This document shows positions 53,630-62,918 of a DNA stretch of 64,000 nucleotides, piece after piece (position 1 is the first letter of the stretch; every line of letters begins with the position of its first letter). A model generated the notes under the pieces. That model did not search any database and was not told the DNA's origin. It saw only the letters and a list, made by a program, of their open reading frames with translations. The position numbers were made by a program, and so were the translations under genes. Origin of the DNA: Mycobacterium sp. E796 (GTDB taxonomy: Bacteria > Actinomycetota > Actinomycetes > Mycobacteriales > Mycobacteriaceae); assembly GCF_001672815.1 (NCBI RefSeq), contig NZ_LZKK01000295.1:1-64000 (forward strand). Direction: 5' to 3'.

Positions 53630-54436
53630 CTACCCACCGCCGAGCTTCTTGTAGAAACTGCCTGCGATCGGTGCGACGATCGCGCGAGGGGCGTACCCGC
53701 TCGCCACCGACATGGCCTTCGACGTAAGACCCGGCACGACGCGCATCTTGTTGCGCTCCAAGGCATCCAAGGAGATCTGGGCGGTGTGCTCCGTCGAGAT
53801 CCACAGGAAATCGGGCACCAGCTTCTCCACCAGTGACCGTTCGGCCTCATCGGGGAGGTCGGTGCGAACCGGCCCGGGCGCCAACAGCGTGACGTGCACA
53901 CCGGAGTTGCGCAGTTCGCCGCGCAGCGATTCGCTGAAGGTGTTCGCGAACGCCTTGGTGGCCGCATAGGTGGCGTTGTAGGGGATCGGCGAATTGCCCG
54001 CCGCCGAACCGGAGATCAGGATGCCGCCTGCCTTGCGCTCGACCATGCCCGGCAGGACCGCCAACGTAAGGTCATGCACGGCAATGGCGTTCAGCTGCAC
54101 CTGCGCCCTCTCGCCTGCTGGGTCGAGGCCGGCGACCGGACCGAATGTCGCCGTGCCCGCGTTGGCGCACAGGATCGAGATGGGCCGGGCGGCGAGCTCG
54201 TCGCACAGTTTCGCCCGTTCCGTGGGATCGGCCAGGTCGGCGGGCCGCACCTCAACAACGACTCCGTACGTGTCGGTCAGCCGGGCGGCCAGCTCGTTGA
54301 GCAGGTCCTCGCGGCGCGCGGTCACGATCAGGTTGTGCCCGCGGGCGGCAAGTTCGGTGGCCAGCGCTGCGCCGATGTTTTGCGAAGCCCCGGTGACAAC
54401 GGCGCGCGCGTCGGGACTGGGAGCTGGGACCGGCAT
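53630..54436 (-). CDS. cmrA: Mycolate reductase CmrA (SDR), Rv2509 homologue
   Basis: A 268-residue SDR, the same length as Rv2509. NADPH site VVTGASQNIGAALATEL, NAG (CANAGTATFG), ISGSAAG and YAATKAFANTFSESL active-site Tyr/Lys. CmrA reduces the 3-oxo intermediate left by Pks13 condensation to give mature mycolic acid. ATG 54436 (MPVPAPSPDARAVVTGAS) was chosen over the open-frame start. Divergent from the MFS gene with 43 bp between starts. Position between the DUF853 and MFS genes equals that in M. tuberculosis. Confidence 0.92.
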   Translation of the reverse strand: MPVPAPSPDARAVVTGASQNIGAALATELAARGHNLIVTARREDLLNELAARLTDTYGVVVEVRPADLADPTERAKLCDELAARPISILCANAGTATFGPVAGLDPAGERAQVQLNAIAVHDLTLAVLPGMVERKAGGILISGSAAGNSPIPYNATYAATKAFANTFSESLRGELRNSGVHVTLLAPGPVRTDLPDEAERSLVEKLVPDFLWISTEHTAQISLDALERNKMRVVPGLTSKAMSVASGYAPRAIVAPIAGSFYKKLGGG

Positions 54437-54479
54437 GCGGCCAATGGTAGACAGCCTCGCACCCAATAGAGTGCCGAGC

Positions 54480-55805
54480 ATGAGTCAGCGAGGGCCGGAC
54501 GCCGTCGGGCCCGTGCCATCGCAAGTGGTGGCGTGGGCCCTGTGGGACTGTGGCTCCCTCGGCATGAACGCGATCGTGGCGACCTTCGTCTTCTCGGTCT
54601 ACCTGACCGGCAGCGTCGGGGCCGGAATGTCCGGTGGCACCTCGCCGGCGAGTTGGCTCGGTCGCTCGCTCGCGGTCGCGGGGTTGACCATCGCGGTGCT
54701 GGCCCCGGTCGTGGGGGTGTGGGTGGAGGCCCCGCACCGTCGGCGGGTGGTGCTGACGGTCTTGAGCGGTCTGGCGGTCGCGTCGACCAGTTCGATGTTC
54801 TTGATCCGCGACGATCCCAGCTATCTGTGGGCAGGGTTGGTGCTGCTGTCGGCCACGGCCGCGTGCGGTGATCTCGCCGGGGTTCCCTACAACGCCATGC
54901 TGCGTCAGGTCTCGACGCCGCAGACGGCGGGGCGCATCTCCGGCCTCGGCGCGGCCTCCGGGTTTACCGGCAGCGTGGTCCTGCTGCTACTCGTCTATTT
55001 CGGGTTCATCGCCGGAACCGGCCCAGAGCGCGGGCTGCTGCACCTGCCCGTCCAGGACGGGCTCTATGTCCGGGCGGCGATGCTGCTGACCGCGGCGTGG
55101 TTCGCCGTGCTGGCGCTACCGCTGCTGTTCGTCGCCCACCGGCTGCCGGACTCCGGCGAAACGTCGCACCCGGCCAGCATGCTGGGCGGCTACCGCAAGC
55201 TGTGGGCAGAGGTGCGCGCAGAGTGGCGCCGCAACCGCAACCTGGTCTATTTCTTGGGGGCCAGCGCGCTGTTCCGGGACGGGCTGGCGGCCATCTTCGG
55301 CTTCGGCGCGGTGCTCGGCGTCAACGTGTACGGCCTGTCCCAGGCCGACGTGCTGGTGTTCGGCGTGGCGGCCAGCGTGGTGGCCGCGATCGGCGCGATG
55401 ACCGGCGGGTTCGTCGACCACCGGATCGGGTCCAAACCGGTGATCGTCGGGTCGCTGGTCGCGCTCATCGCCGTGTCGGCCACCATGATGGTGGTGTCCG
55501 GTCCGCACGCGTTCTGGCTCTGCGGACTGTTGCTGGCCATGTTCGTCGGTCCTTCCCTGGCGTCGTCGCGCGCCCTGCTGCTGCAGTTGGCGAAGGACGG
55601 CGGGGAGGGCGTCGCGTTCGGCCTCTACACGATGACGGGACGTGCGGTCGCGTTCGTGGCGCCATGGCTGTTCTCCGTCTTCGTCGACGTTTTCGGCGCC
55701 GTGCGTGCCGGGATTGCCGGGATATGCCTTGTGCTGACCGCCGGACTGGTGGCGATGCTGGTGGTTCGGGTTCCGGCGCGCGCCGGCCAGCCCGCGCAGG
55801 CCTAG
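54480..55805 (+). CDS. MFS membrane transporter (UMF1-like), Rv2508c homologue
   Basis: A 441-residue protein with about twelve membrane helices. The first lies around SLGMNAIVATFVFSVYLTG, and the D-C-G-S-L-G and GDLAGVPYNAMLRQVSTPQTAGRISG motifs match UMF1/MFS proteins (autophagy Atg22-like family). Loop GGEGVAFGLYTMTGRAVAFVAPWLF is typical. Substrate not known. Start ATG 54480 (MSQRGPDAVG). The last four bases overlap the convergent proline-rich protein gene. Confidence 0.87.
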   Translation: MSQRGPDAVGPVPSQVVAWALWDCGSLGMNAIVATFVFSVYLTGSVGAGMSGGTSPASWLGRSLAVAGLTIAVLAPVVGVWVEAPHRRRVVLTVLSGLAVASTSSMFLIRDDPSYLWAGLVLLSATAACGDLAGVPYNAMLRQVSTPQTAGRISGLGAASGFTGSVVLLLLVYFGFIAGTGPERGLLHLPVQDGLYVRAAMLLTAAWFAVLALPLLFVAHRLPDSGETSHPASMLGGYRKLWAEVRAEWRRNRNLVYFLGASALFRDGLAAIFGFGAVLGVNVYGLSQADVLVFGVAASVVAAIGAMTGGFVDHRIGSKPVIVGSLVALIAVSATMMVVSGPHAFWLCGLLLAMFVGPSLASSRALLLQLAKDGGEGVAFGLYTMTGRAVAFVAPWLFSVFVDVFGAVRAGIAGICLVLTAGLVAMLVVRVPARAGQPAQA

Positions 55806-56590
55806 CCGCGCGCGTCGCAGACCGTCAGGCCCACCCCTTCGCGTTGGCTCACCTGGGCCCCGGCGATGGTCAGCGAGCAGGTGACGTTGTGTCCGAAGTT
55901 GACGACCGTGACGTTCGGCGGGTGTGCGGCCGACTTGGACAGGCTGACCTCTTTGCTCCACGGCAGCGCGACGTTGAACTCGGTCTGGAGCATGTCGCCG
56001 GTTCCGATGTAGACGATGCTGAGCGCGCGGCCCTCGCCGGTGACGTTATAGACGACGTCTTGCATCTCTACCGGGCCGGTGGTGTCAGGGGGCGTGCCCG
56101 ACGCCGTCGGCGGGGGCAACGGCCGGAAGGTGCGCGACGGCGGGGTCGTCCGCGTCGACGGGGTCGGCGTCGGCGTTTCCTCGGTCGATCCGGGCATGGC
56201 CGGCAGCGGCGGAACCACCGTCTGGTTCTTGATCGCGTCGTTGACCAGCACCAGCGCTATCACCAGCGCGACCGCCAGCAGCACGGCTACACCGGTGCCG
56301 ATCCACAGCCAGCGCGGCGGCTTCCGGCGCGCCGGCGTCGTGGGCGTGGTCCCGTCAGGCGGCGCCTGACCCGACGGCGGCAGTTCCTGCTGCCAGTAGG
56401 CGGGCAACTGTTTGGTGTCGTTCAGACCGGAGGTCCATTGCGAGCCATACCCGCCATAGGTGGGCGCGTAGGGCCCCGCCTGGTCGGCATACGCGGGGTC
56501 GACGGGCGGATACGGGTAACCCTGCCGCCCGGCCGGTCCTGACCCCGATTGAGGGGGACTAAACCGCTCGGGTCGACGTGGATCGTTCAT
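55802..56590 (-). CDS. Proline-rich single-pass membrane protein with MmpS-like domain, Rv2507 homologue
   Basis: A 262-residue protein. The cytoplasmic N-terminal third is rich in Pro, Tyr and Gly (GYPYPPVDPAYADQ, YAPTYGGYGSQW), then a membrane helix WLWIGTGVAVLLAVALVIALVLV, a Pro/Thr-rich linker (PTPTPSTRTTPPSRTFRPLPPP), and a beta-sandwich like the exported part of MmpS (ALPWSKEVSL, VTCSLTIAGAQVSQREG) with two Cys. Low-complexity N-termini like this can mark polar or signalling proteins. ATG 56590 has GAGG five bases before it. Function unknown. Confidence 0.8.
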   Translation of the reverse strand: MNDPRRPERFSPPQSGSGPAGRQGYPYPPVDPAYADQAGPYAPTYGGYGSQWTSGLNDTKQLPAYWQQELPPSGQAPPDGTTPTTPARRKPPRWLWIGTGVAVLLAVALVIALVLVNDAIKNQTVVPPLPAMPGSTEETPTPTPSTRTTPPSRTFRPLPPPTASGTPPDTTGPVEMQDVVYNVTGEGRALSIVYIGTGDMLQTEFNVALPWSKEVSLSKSAAHPPNVTVVNFGHNVTCSLTIAGAQVSQREGVGLTVCDARG

Positions 56591-56657
56591 GTCCACCTCA
56601 TGGCTTGCAGGGTACCTGGGCCGGGCGGTTCGGCGGTGAGACTCCGGAGTACGCGAC

Positions 56658-57314
56658 TCAGGGGCAAGAATTGGCGGCGCTCAGCGCGGCGACCGTCATC
56701 GCCCGCATGACCGCGCGCGATCGCGTGGCACGAGCGGGTCGCGACCGCGTATCGTCCGGCGACTTCATGCTGTGCGGTGTCGAGTTCAGCAGGCCGAACA
56801 CCGCGTGGGCGGTCAGCCGGGCGTCGGCCTCGGCCAGCTTGGGATCGAGCTCGCGCAGCACCCCCACCCAGACCTCGACATATTGGCGCTGCGCCTTGCG
56901 GACCTGCTTTTCGGCGGCCTCGGGCAGGTGCGCCAGGTCGCGATCCTGGATCCGGATCAGGTCGGGTTCACCCAGGGCGAAGTCGAGGTGGAAGTCGATG
57001 AGCTCGTCCAACGCGGCGGCCGCGTCGGGGTTGCGTGCTCGCGCGCTGCGGGCGCCGGCGAGCAGCCGGGTGCTGATCCCCACCAGCAACTCGACCAGCA
57101 TCGACTCCTTGTTGGGGAAGTGGCGATAGATCGCCGGGCCACTGACCCCTGCGGCCGCGCCGATGTCTTCAAGCCGCACCGCCAGGAAGCCGCGCTCGGC
57201 GAAGAGCCGTTCGGCGGCCGACAGGAGTTGCAAGCGCCGGTCGGATTTCAACTGGCTCCGACGATTCGGGGCGTCGGCCTGGGCGGGCCGGCCCTCCGGC
57301 GCGGATGCAGTCAC
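56658..57314 (-). CDS. bkaR: TetR family repressor of branched-chain acyl-CoA catabolism, Rv2506 homologue
   Basis: A 218-residue TetR repressor. HTH region ERLFAERGFLAVRLEDIGAAAGVSGPAIYRHFPNKESML (residues ~33-70), followed by a helical ligand domain. Rv2506 (BkaR) represses the branched-chain keto-acid operon in M. tuberculosis and M. smegmatis; the divergent operon here has the same genes. GTG 57314. Two palindromes lie in the 121-bp gap, one of which recurs before the scoA remnant. The ligand is likely a branched-chain acyl-CoA, inferred. Confidence 0.9.
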   Translation of the reverse strand: MTASAPEGRPAQADAPNRRSQLKSDRRLQLLSAAERLFAERGFLAVRLEDIGAAAGVSGPAIYRHFPNKESMLVELLVGISTRLLAGARSARARNPDAAAALDELIDFHLDFALGEPDLIRIQDRDLAHLPEAAEKQVRKAQRQYVEVWVGVLRELDPKLAEADARLTAHAVFGLLNSTPHSMKSPDDTRSRPARATRSRAVMRAMTVAALSAANSCP

Positions 57315-57345
57315 GACGGGCCTCCGTCCACAGCTCGTCCGTTCG

Positions 57346-57361
57346 GTTAATCGTCACTAAC
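57346..57361. promoter_or_regulatory. Operator candidate GTTAAT-N4-ACTAAC before bkaR
   Basis: GTTAAT (57346-57351) and ACTAAC (57356-57361), a near-perfect inverted repeat with a 4-base spacer, match GTTAAT-N4-ATTAAC at 59106-59121. It lies between bkaR and fadD35, 32 bp from the bkaR start. BkaR binding is inferred. Confidence 0.6.
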
Positions 57362-57402
57362 TTAGCACGAGCGCGGCCCGGTTACAGATGTCCGAGAAGG
57401 GT

Positions 57403-57415
57403 TTACCTTAGGTAA
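57403..57415. promoter_or_regulatory. Second palindrome TTACCT-T-AGGTAA before fadD35
   Basis: Perfect 6-bp arms around one base, 21 bp before the fadD35 GTG. It does not share the GTTAAT core of the other operator candidate, so it could bind a second regulator or represent the -10 region. Confidence 0.5.
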
Positions 57416-57435
57416 CCGAACCAGCCGGAGGAGCC

Positions 57436-59052
57436 GTGGCACACCTTTCATACGACCGGGGGCCGAGCGATCCGCCGTTGCTCGAAATGACGATCGGGGC
57501 CAACCTCGCCGCCACGGCCGCCGCGCACCCGCAACGCGACGCACTGGTCGACGTGGCCGCGGGGCGACGCTGGAGCTACGCCGAATTTCTATCCTCCGTG
57601 CGCGGGTTGGCGACGGGATTGGCACGCACCGGAATTCGCCGGGGCGATCGCGTCGGGATGTGGGCGCCCAACCGGTGGGAGTGGGTGCTCGTCCAGTACG
57701 CGACCGCGGAGATCGGCGCGACGCTGGTCACCGTCAACCCGTCCTACCAAGAACGCGAATTGGACTATGCGCTAAGGCAATCCGGGGTCGCGATGGTGAT
57801 CGCCGCCCGCGATTTCAAGACCACCGACTACGCCGCCATGCTGCGCGAGGTGGCGCCACACTGCCCGGACCTACGCGACGTGGTGCTCCTGGACGGCGAG
57901 TGGTGGGACGAGCTGGCCGGCACCGACGCCGACCCGGCAAGGCTGGCGAAGATCGGGACCGCCCTGGATTGCCGCGACCCGATCAACATCCAATACACCT
58001 CCGGCACAACGGGATACCCGAAGGCGGCGACGCTGACCCACCGCAGCATCCTGAACAACGGCTACCTGGTCGGCGAGCTGCTCGGGTACACCGCGCGGGA
58101 TCGGATCTGCATCCCGGTGCCCTTCTACCACTGCTTCGGCATGGTGATGGGCAACCTGGCGGCCACCAGTCACGGCGCGTGCATGGTGATTCCGGCGCCG
58201 GGTTTCGACCCGGCCGCCACGCTGCGAGCGGTGCAGGCCGAACGCTGCACCAGCCTCTACGGCGTCCCGACCATGTTCATCGCCGAGCTCGGCCTGGCGG
58301 ACTTCGACGACTACGAATTGGGCAGCCTGCGCACCGGGATCATGGCCGGCTCCCCGTGCCCGGTCGAGGTGATGCGCAAGGTGATCGAGCGCATGCACAT
58401 GCCGGGCGTCTCCATCTGCTACGGCATGACCGAAACATCGCCGGTGTCAACCCAGACGCGCACCGACGACTCACTGGAACGGCGGGTCGCGACGGTCGGC
58501 CGGGTGGGCCCGCACCTGGAGGTCAAGGTGGTGGACGCGACGGGCGGGACCGTGCCGCGCGGGGTGGCGGGTGAGTTCTGCACGCGGGGCTATTCGGTGA
58601 TGGCCGGGTATTGGAACGATCCGGTGCGGACCGCCGAGGTCATCGACGCGGACGGCTGGATGCACACCGGGGACCTGGCCGTGATGGACGAATGCGGTTA
58701 TGTCCAGATCACCGGTCGCATCAAGGACCTCATCGTCCGCGGCGGCGAGAACATCTCCCCGCGCGAGATCGAGGAGTTCCTGTACACCCACCCCGATGTC
58801 GTCGACGCCCAGGTCATCGGGGTGCCCGACGAACGGTATGGCGAGGAGGTCATGGCGGTGGTGATGCTGCGCGCCGGAGCGCCGCCGCTGACCATCGAGG
58901 GCCTGCGCGAGTTCTGCGCCGGGCGGATCGCGCACTTCAAGGTCCCGCGCTACCTCCGGATCGTCGACGAGTTCCCGATGACCGTCACCGGCAAGGTGCG
59001 CAAGACCGAGATGCGCGAGCAAGCGATCGAGTACCTGCGTGCCCAGGACTGA
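57436..59052 (+). CDS. fadD35: Acyl-CoA synthetase FadD35
   Basis: A 538-residue AMP-forming ligase, with P-loop [10 protein letters not shown] (residues 187-196), [30 protein letters not shown] and the C-terminal lysine region [13 protein letters not shown]. Identified as FadD35 by position: between the TetR regulator and the sco/acc genes, as Rv2505c is. Its substrate is probably a short branched acid that enters the leucine/isoleucine pathway. GTG start with GGAGGAG upstream. In M. tuberculosis scoA follows; here only a scar remains. Confidence 0.92.
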   Translation: MAHLSYDRGPSDPPLLEMTIGANLAATAAAHPQRDALVDVAAGRRWSYAEFLSSVRGLATGLARTGIRRGDRVGMWAPNRWEWVLVQYATAEIGATLVTVNPSYQERELDYALRQSGVAMVIAARDFKTTDYAAMLREVAPHCPDLRDVVLLDGEWWDELAGTDADPARLAKIGTALDCRDPINIQYTSGTTGYPKAATLTHRSILNNGYLVGELLGYTARDRICIPVPFYHCFGMVMGNLAATSHGACMVIPAPGFDPAATLRAVQAERCTSLYGVPTMFIAELGLADFDDYELGSLRTGIMAGSPCPVEVMRKVIERMHMPGVSICYGMTETSPVSTQTRTDDSLERRVATVGRVGPHLEVKVVDATGGTVPRGVAGEFCTRGYSVMAGYWNDPVRTAEVIDADGWMHTGDLAVMDECGYVQITGRIKDLIVRGGENISPREIEEFLYTHPDVVDAQVIGVPDERYGEEVMAVVMLRAGAPPLTIEGLREFCAGRIAHFKVPRYLRIVDEFPMTVTGKVRKTEMREQAIEYLRAQD

Positions 59053-59103
59053 GCGTTCGTTGCCTCCCTGGACGCGGCGTGCTCGGCGATGGTATTCTCG
59101 CGC

Positions 59104-59123
59104 CAGTTAATGAGGATTAACTG
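59104..59123. promoter_or_regulatory. Perfect palindrome before the scoA remnant (candidate BkaR operator)
   Basis: CAGTTAAT (59104-59111) and ATTAACTG (59116-59123), with spacer GAGG, form a perfect 20-bp inverted repeat. The GTTAAT-N4-ATTAAC core repeats the element at 57346-57361. It lies 22 bp before the scoA start codon and provides a second regulated entry to the operon. Confidence 0.7.
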
Positions 59124-59145
59124 AAATTGGGAGGCTGCTGCGGCG

Positions 59146-59360
59146 ATGGACAAGGTGGTCACCTCACCTACGGCGGCTGCCGACGCCGTGGCCGACATAA
59201 CCGACGGGTCGTCCTTGGCGGTCGGTGGATTCGGGTTCTGCGGCATCCCGGAGGCGCTGATCTCGGCGCTTGTCGACTCCGGCGTGAGGTCTCGGTCGAC
59301 GAAGTGATCGCCAAAACCGAACCGCCCCTTATGCCGGCGACCACCGGGAGGCCCACATGA
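59146..59360 (+). pseudogene. scoA-scoB deletion remnant (succinyl-CoA:3-ketoacid CoA-transferase)
   Basis: The first 47 codons of ScoA are intact ([43 protein letters not shown]) after a good ribosome site. The frame then goes VRSRSTK to a stop at 59305. From 59286 in another frame the sequence [15 protein letters not shown], the typical end of the ScoB beta subunit, runs to its stop at 59358-59360. That stop overlaps the accD1 start as ATGA, the normal scoB-accD1 coupling. About 1.2 kb covering most of both subunits, including the catalytic Glu, is missing. The product would be inactive. Confidence 0.85.
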
Positions 59361-60943
59361 GCACCGCCGTCACCACCGCGCCGTCGTTCGCCGACGAGCA
59401 CCGGCGGCTGGTCGCCGAATTGAACGCCAAGCTGGCCGCCGCCGCGCTGGGCGGCAACGAACGCGCGCGGGAACGCCACGTCAGCCGCGGCAAGCTGCTG
59501 CCCCGCGAGCGGGTGGACCGCCTGCTCGACCCCGGCAGCCCGTTTTTGGAGCTGGCCCCGCTGGCGGCCGGTGGCATGTACGACGACGAGTCCCCGGGAG
59601 CCGGGATCATCACCGGGATCGGCCGGGTATCCGAGCGCGAGTGCGTGATCGTCGCCAACGATGCGACCGTCAAGGGCGGCACCTACTACCCGATGACGGT
59701 CAAGAAGCACCTGCGCGCGCAGGAAGTCGCGTTGCAGAATCGGCTGCCGTGCATCTACCTGGTCGACTCCGGCGGCGCGTTCCTGCCGCGCCAGGACGAG
59801 GTCTTTCCCGACCGCGAGCACTTCGGCCGGATCTTCTACAACCAGGCGACCATGAGCGCCAAGGGGATCCCGCAGGTGGCCGCGGTGTTGGGATCGTGCA
59901 CGGCGGGCGGCGCCTACGTGCCGGCGATGAGCGACGAGGCCGTCATCGTGCGCGAGCAGGGCACCATCTTTCTCGGCGGCCCGCCGTTGGTCAAAGCCGC
60001 CACTGGTGAGATCGTCTCGGCCGAGGAACTCGGCGGCGGCGACCTGCACTCGCGGGTTTCCGGCGTCACCGACCACCTCGCCGACGACGACGAGCACGCG
60101 CTGCGGATCGTCCGCTCGATCACGGCCACGTTCGGGCCGCGCGAGCCCGCCCAGTGGGAGGTGCAACCGTCCGTCGAGCCCAGGCACGCGCAGGCGGAGC
60201 TCTACGACGTGGTGCCACCGGATCCGCGCGTGCCCTACGACGTGCACGAGGTGATCGTGCGCCTGGTCGACGGCAGCGAATTCAGCGAATTCAAGGCCAA
60301 TTACGGCAAGACGCTGGTGACGGCCTTCGCGCGCATTCAGGGCCATCCCGTGGGCATTGTCGCCAACAACGGCGTGCTGTTCAGCGAATCGGCCTTGAAG
60401 GGCGCGCATTTCATCGAGCTGTGCGACAAGCGCAGGATTCCGCTGCTGTTTCTGCAGAACATCGCCGGGTTCATGGTCGGCCGCGACTACGAGGCCGGTG
60501 GCATCGCCAAGCACGGCGCCAAGATGGTCACGGCCGTGGCCTGCGCCCGGGTGCCCAAGCTGACCGTCGTCATCGGCGGCTCCTACGGGGCGGGCAACTA
60601 CTCGATGTGTGGACGCGCGTATTCGCCACGCTTCCTGTGGATGTGGCCCAACGCCCGCATCTCGGTGATGGGCGGCGAGCAGGCCGCATCGGTGCTGGCG
60701 ACGGTGCGCGGCGAGCAGCTCAGCGCGGCGGGCAAGCCGTGGTCGGCCGACGACGAGGAGGCGTTCAAGGCGCCCATCCGGGCGCAGTACGAGGACCAGG
60801 GCAACCCGTACTACTCGACGGCGCGATTGTGGGACGACGGCATCATCGACCCGGCCGACACCAGAACGATTCTTGGGCTAGCCCTTTCGGCGTGCGCCCA
60901 TGCGCCGCTGGAACCCGTCTCCTACGGCGTCTTTCGGATGTGA
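59357..60943 (+). CDS. accD1: Acyl-CoA carboxylase beta (carboxyltransferase) subunit AccD1
   Basis: A 528-residue carboxyltransferase with two crotonase-like lobes: oxyanion loops [25 protein letters not shown] in the C-lobe and [20 protein letters not shown] in the N-lobe, and the biotin/CoA motif [15 protein letters not shown]. The sequence type fits methylcrotonyl-CoA carboxylase (leucine degradation). Works with AccA1, whose gene starts 4 bp after this stop. ATG overlaps the scoB remnant stop. Confidence 0.95.
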   Translation: MSTAVTTAPSFADEHRRLVAELNAKLAAAALGGNERARERHVSRGKLLPRERVDRLLDPGSPFLELAPLAAGGMYDDESPGAGIITGIGRVSERECVIVANDATVKGGTYYPMTVKKHLRAQEVALQNRLPCIYLVDSGGAFLPRQDEVFPDREHFGRIFYNQATMSAKGIPQVAAVLGSCTAGGAYVPAMSDEAVIVREQGTIFLGGPPLVKAATGEIVSAEELGGGDLHSRVSGVTDHLADDDEHALRIVRSITATFGPREPAQWEVQPSVEPRHAQAELYDVVPPDPRVPYDVHEVIVRLVDGSEFSEFKANYGKTLVTAFARIQGHPVGIVANNGVLFSESALKGAHFIELCDKRRIPLLFLQNIAGFMVGRDYEAGGIAKHGAKMVTAVACARVPKLTVVIGGSYGAGNYSMCGRAYSPRFLWMWPNARISVMGGEQAASVLATVRGEQLSAAGKPWSADDEEAFKAPIRAQYEDQGNPYYSTARLWDDGIIDPADTRTILGLALSACAHAPLEPVSYGVFRM

Positions 60944-60947
60944 GGCG

Positions 60948-62918
60948 ATGTTCGACACCGTATTAGTGGCCAACCGCGGCGAGATCGCGGTGCGCGTGAT
61001 CCGCACGTTGCGACGGCTGGACATCCGGTCGGTCGCCGTCTACAGCGACCCCGACGCCGCCGCGCGGCACGTGCTCGAGGCCGACACGGCCGTGCGCCTG
61101 GGCCCCGCCGCGGCCCGCGAAAGCTACCTCGACATCGACAAGGTTGTCGACGCCGCGGTGCGCACCGGGTCGCAGGCGATCCACCCGGGCTACGGGTTCC
61201 TATCGGAGAACGCGCATTTCGCCGCGGCGTGCGAGCGCGCCGGCGTGGTGTTCCTGGGCCCGCCGCCGCGCGCGATCGAGGTGATGGGCGACAAGATCAC
61301 CGCGAAGAACGCCGTGGCCGCGTTCGACGTCCCGGTGGTGCCCGGGGTGGCCAAGCCGGGCCTGACCGATGACGAACTCGCCGCCGCCGCCGACGAGATC
61401 GGCTATCCGGTGTTGATCAAGCCGTCCGCCGGCGGCGGTGGTAAGGGCATGCGGCTGGTCGAGGAGCCCGCGCGGCTGCGCGACGCGCTGGTGGGCGCGC
61501 GACGGGAGGCCGCCTCCTCGTTCGGCGACGACACGCTGTTCCTTGAGCGGTTTGTGTTGCGGCCCAGGCATATCGAGGTGCAGGTGCTCGCCGACACCCA
61601 CGGCAACGTGGTCCATCTGGGCGAGCGCGAGTGCAGCCTGCAACGGCGCCACCAGAAGGTCATCGAGGAGGCGCCCTCGCCGCTGCTCGATCCCGCGACG
61701 CGGGCGCGGATCGGCGCCGCGGCCTGCAACACCGCCCGCAGCGTGGATTACGTCGGCGCCGGGACGGTGGAGTTCATCGTCTCCGCGGATCGTCCCGACG
61801 AGTTCTTCTTCATGGAGATGAACACCCGCCTGCAGGTGGAGCATCCGGTCACCGAGGCGGTCACCGGCCTGGACCTGGTGGAGTGGCAGCTGCGGGTGGC
61901 CGCCGGCGAGAAGCTGGCGTTCGCCCAGGACGACGTCGAATTGCGCGGGCACGCGATCGAGGCCCGCGTGTACGCGGAGGATCCGGCGCGCGGGTTCCTG
62001 CCCACCGGCGGCGAGGTGCTGGCGGTGTTCGAACCGTCGGGCGCCGGTGTGCGGGTGGACTCGTCGCTGCTCGCCGGCACTTTGGTCGGCAGCGACTACG
62101 ACCCGATGCTGAGCAAGGTGATCGCCCACGGCAACGACCGCGAGGAGGCGCTCGCGAAACTCGATCGGGCACTAACGCAAACCGTGATCCTCGGCGTCCA
62201 GACCAACGTCGAATTCCTCCGCTTCCTGCTGGCCGACGAGCGGGTGCGTGCGGGTGATCTGGACACCGCGCTGCTCGACGAGCGGCTGGCGGACTTCGCG
62301 CCGGCGCCGGCGCCCGACGACGTGCTCGCCGCCGGCGGGCTCTACCGCCAGTGGGTTCTGGCGCGCCGCGGCCGGGGCAACCCGTGGGCGCTGCCGACGG
62401 GATGGCGGGTCGGCGGTGGCGCCGCGCCGGTGCGCACCGCGATGCGGACCCCGCTGCGCAGCGAGACGGTGTCGGTGTGGGGAATGCCCGAGGCCGCCCT
62501 GGTTCAGGTCGGCGACGGTGAGATCGTTTCCGCCGGTGCCGAACTCGACGGCGCACGGATGAGCGCGACGCTGGGCGGGCGGCGCCGGGACTACTGGTGG
62601 GCCGAGGCCGACCGGCACCTGTGGATCGCCGACGAGCGGGGAACCTGGCACCTGCGCGAGGCCGAGGAGCACAAGATTCACCGCGCGGCGGGCGTGCGAC
62701 CGGCCGAGGTTGTCAGTCCCATGCCCGGCAACGTGATTGCCGTGCAGGTCAGCTCCGGCGACGAGGTCTCCGAGGGCGACGTGATCGTCGTCGTCGAGGC
62801 GATGAAGATGGAACATTCTCTGCCCGCACCGGTTTCGGGCCGAGCGGAGCTGCTGGTGTCGGTCGGCGATCAGGTGAAAGTCGATCAGGTGCTGGCTCGA
62901 ATTAAGGACGGATCATGA
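60948..62918 (+). CDS. accA1: Acyl-CoA carboxylase alpha subunit AccA1 (biotin carboxylase plus BCCP)
   Basis: A 656-residue subunit. Biotin carboxylase at residues 1-445 (ATP-grasp [49 protein letters not shown]), a linker/BT-like region, and a C-terminal BCCP domain with the biotinylation site EAMKMEHSL near residue 620. It carboxylates its biotin with ATP and bicarbonate and passes the CO2 to AccD1. ATG 60948 lies four bases after the accD1 stop; the open frame begins earlier but overlaps accD1. Confidence 0.95.
   Translation: MFDTVLVANRGEIAVRVIRTLRRLDIRSVAVYSDPDAAARHVLEADTAVRLGPAAARESYLDIDKVVDAAVRTGSQAIHPGYGFLSENAHFAAACERAGVVFLGPPPRAIEVMGDKITAKNAVAAFDVPVVPGVAKPGLTDDELAAAADEIGYPVLIKPSAGGGGKGMRLVEEPARLRDALVGARREAASSFGDDTLFLERFVLRPRHIEVQVLADTHGNVVHLGERECSLQRRHQKVIEEAPSPLLDPATRARIGAAACNTARSVDYVGAGTVEFIVSADRPDEFFFMEMNTRLQVEHPVTEAVTGLDLVEWQLRVAAGEKLAFAQDDVELRGHAIEARVYAEDPARGFLPTGGEVLAVFEPSGAGVRVDSSLLAGTLVGSDYDPMLSKVIAHGNDREEALAKLDRALTQTVILGVQTNVEFLRFLLADERVRAGDLDTALLDERLADFAPAPAPDDVLAAGGLYRQWVLARRGRGNPWALPTGWRVGGGAAPVRTAMRTPLRSETVSVWGMPEAALVQVGDGEIVSAGAELDGARMSATLGGRRRDYWWAEADRHLWIADERGTWHLREAEEHKIHRAAGVRPAEVVSPMPGNVIAVQVSSGDEVSEGDVIVVVEAMKMEHSLPAPVSGRAELLVSVGDQVKVDQVLARIKDGS

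Noticed and set aside
57403..57415. TTACCT-T-AGGTAA as a second BkaR operator
   Set aside because: It lacks the GTTAAT core seen twice elsewhere; kept only as an unassigned palindrome.
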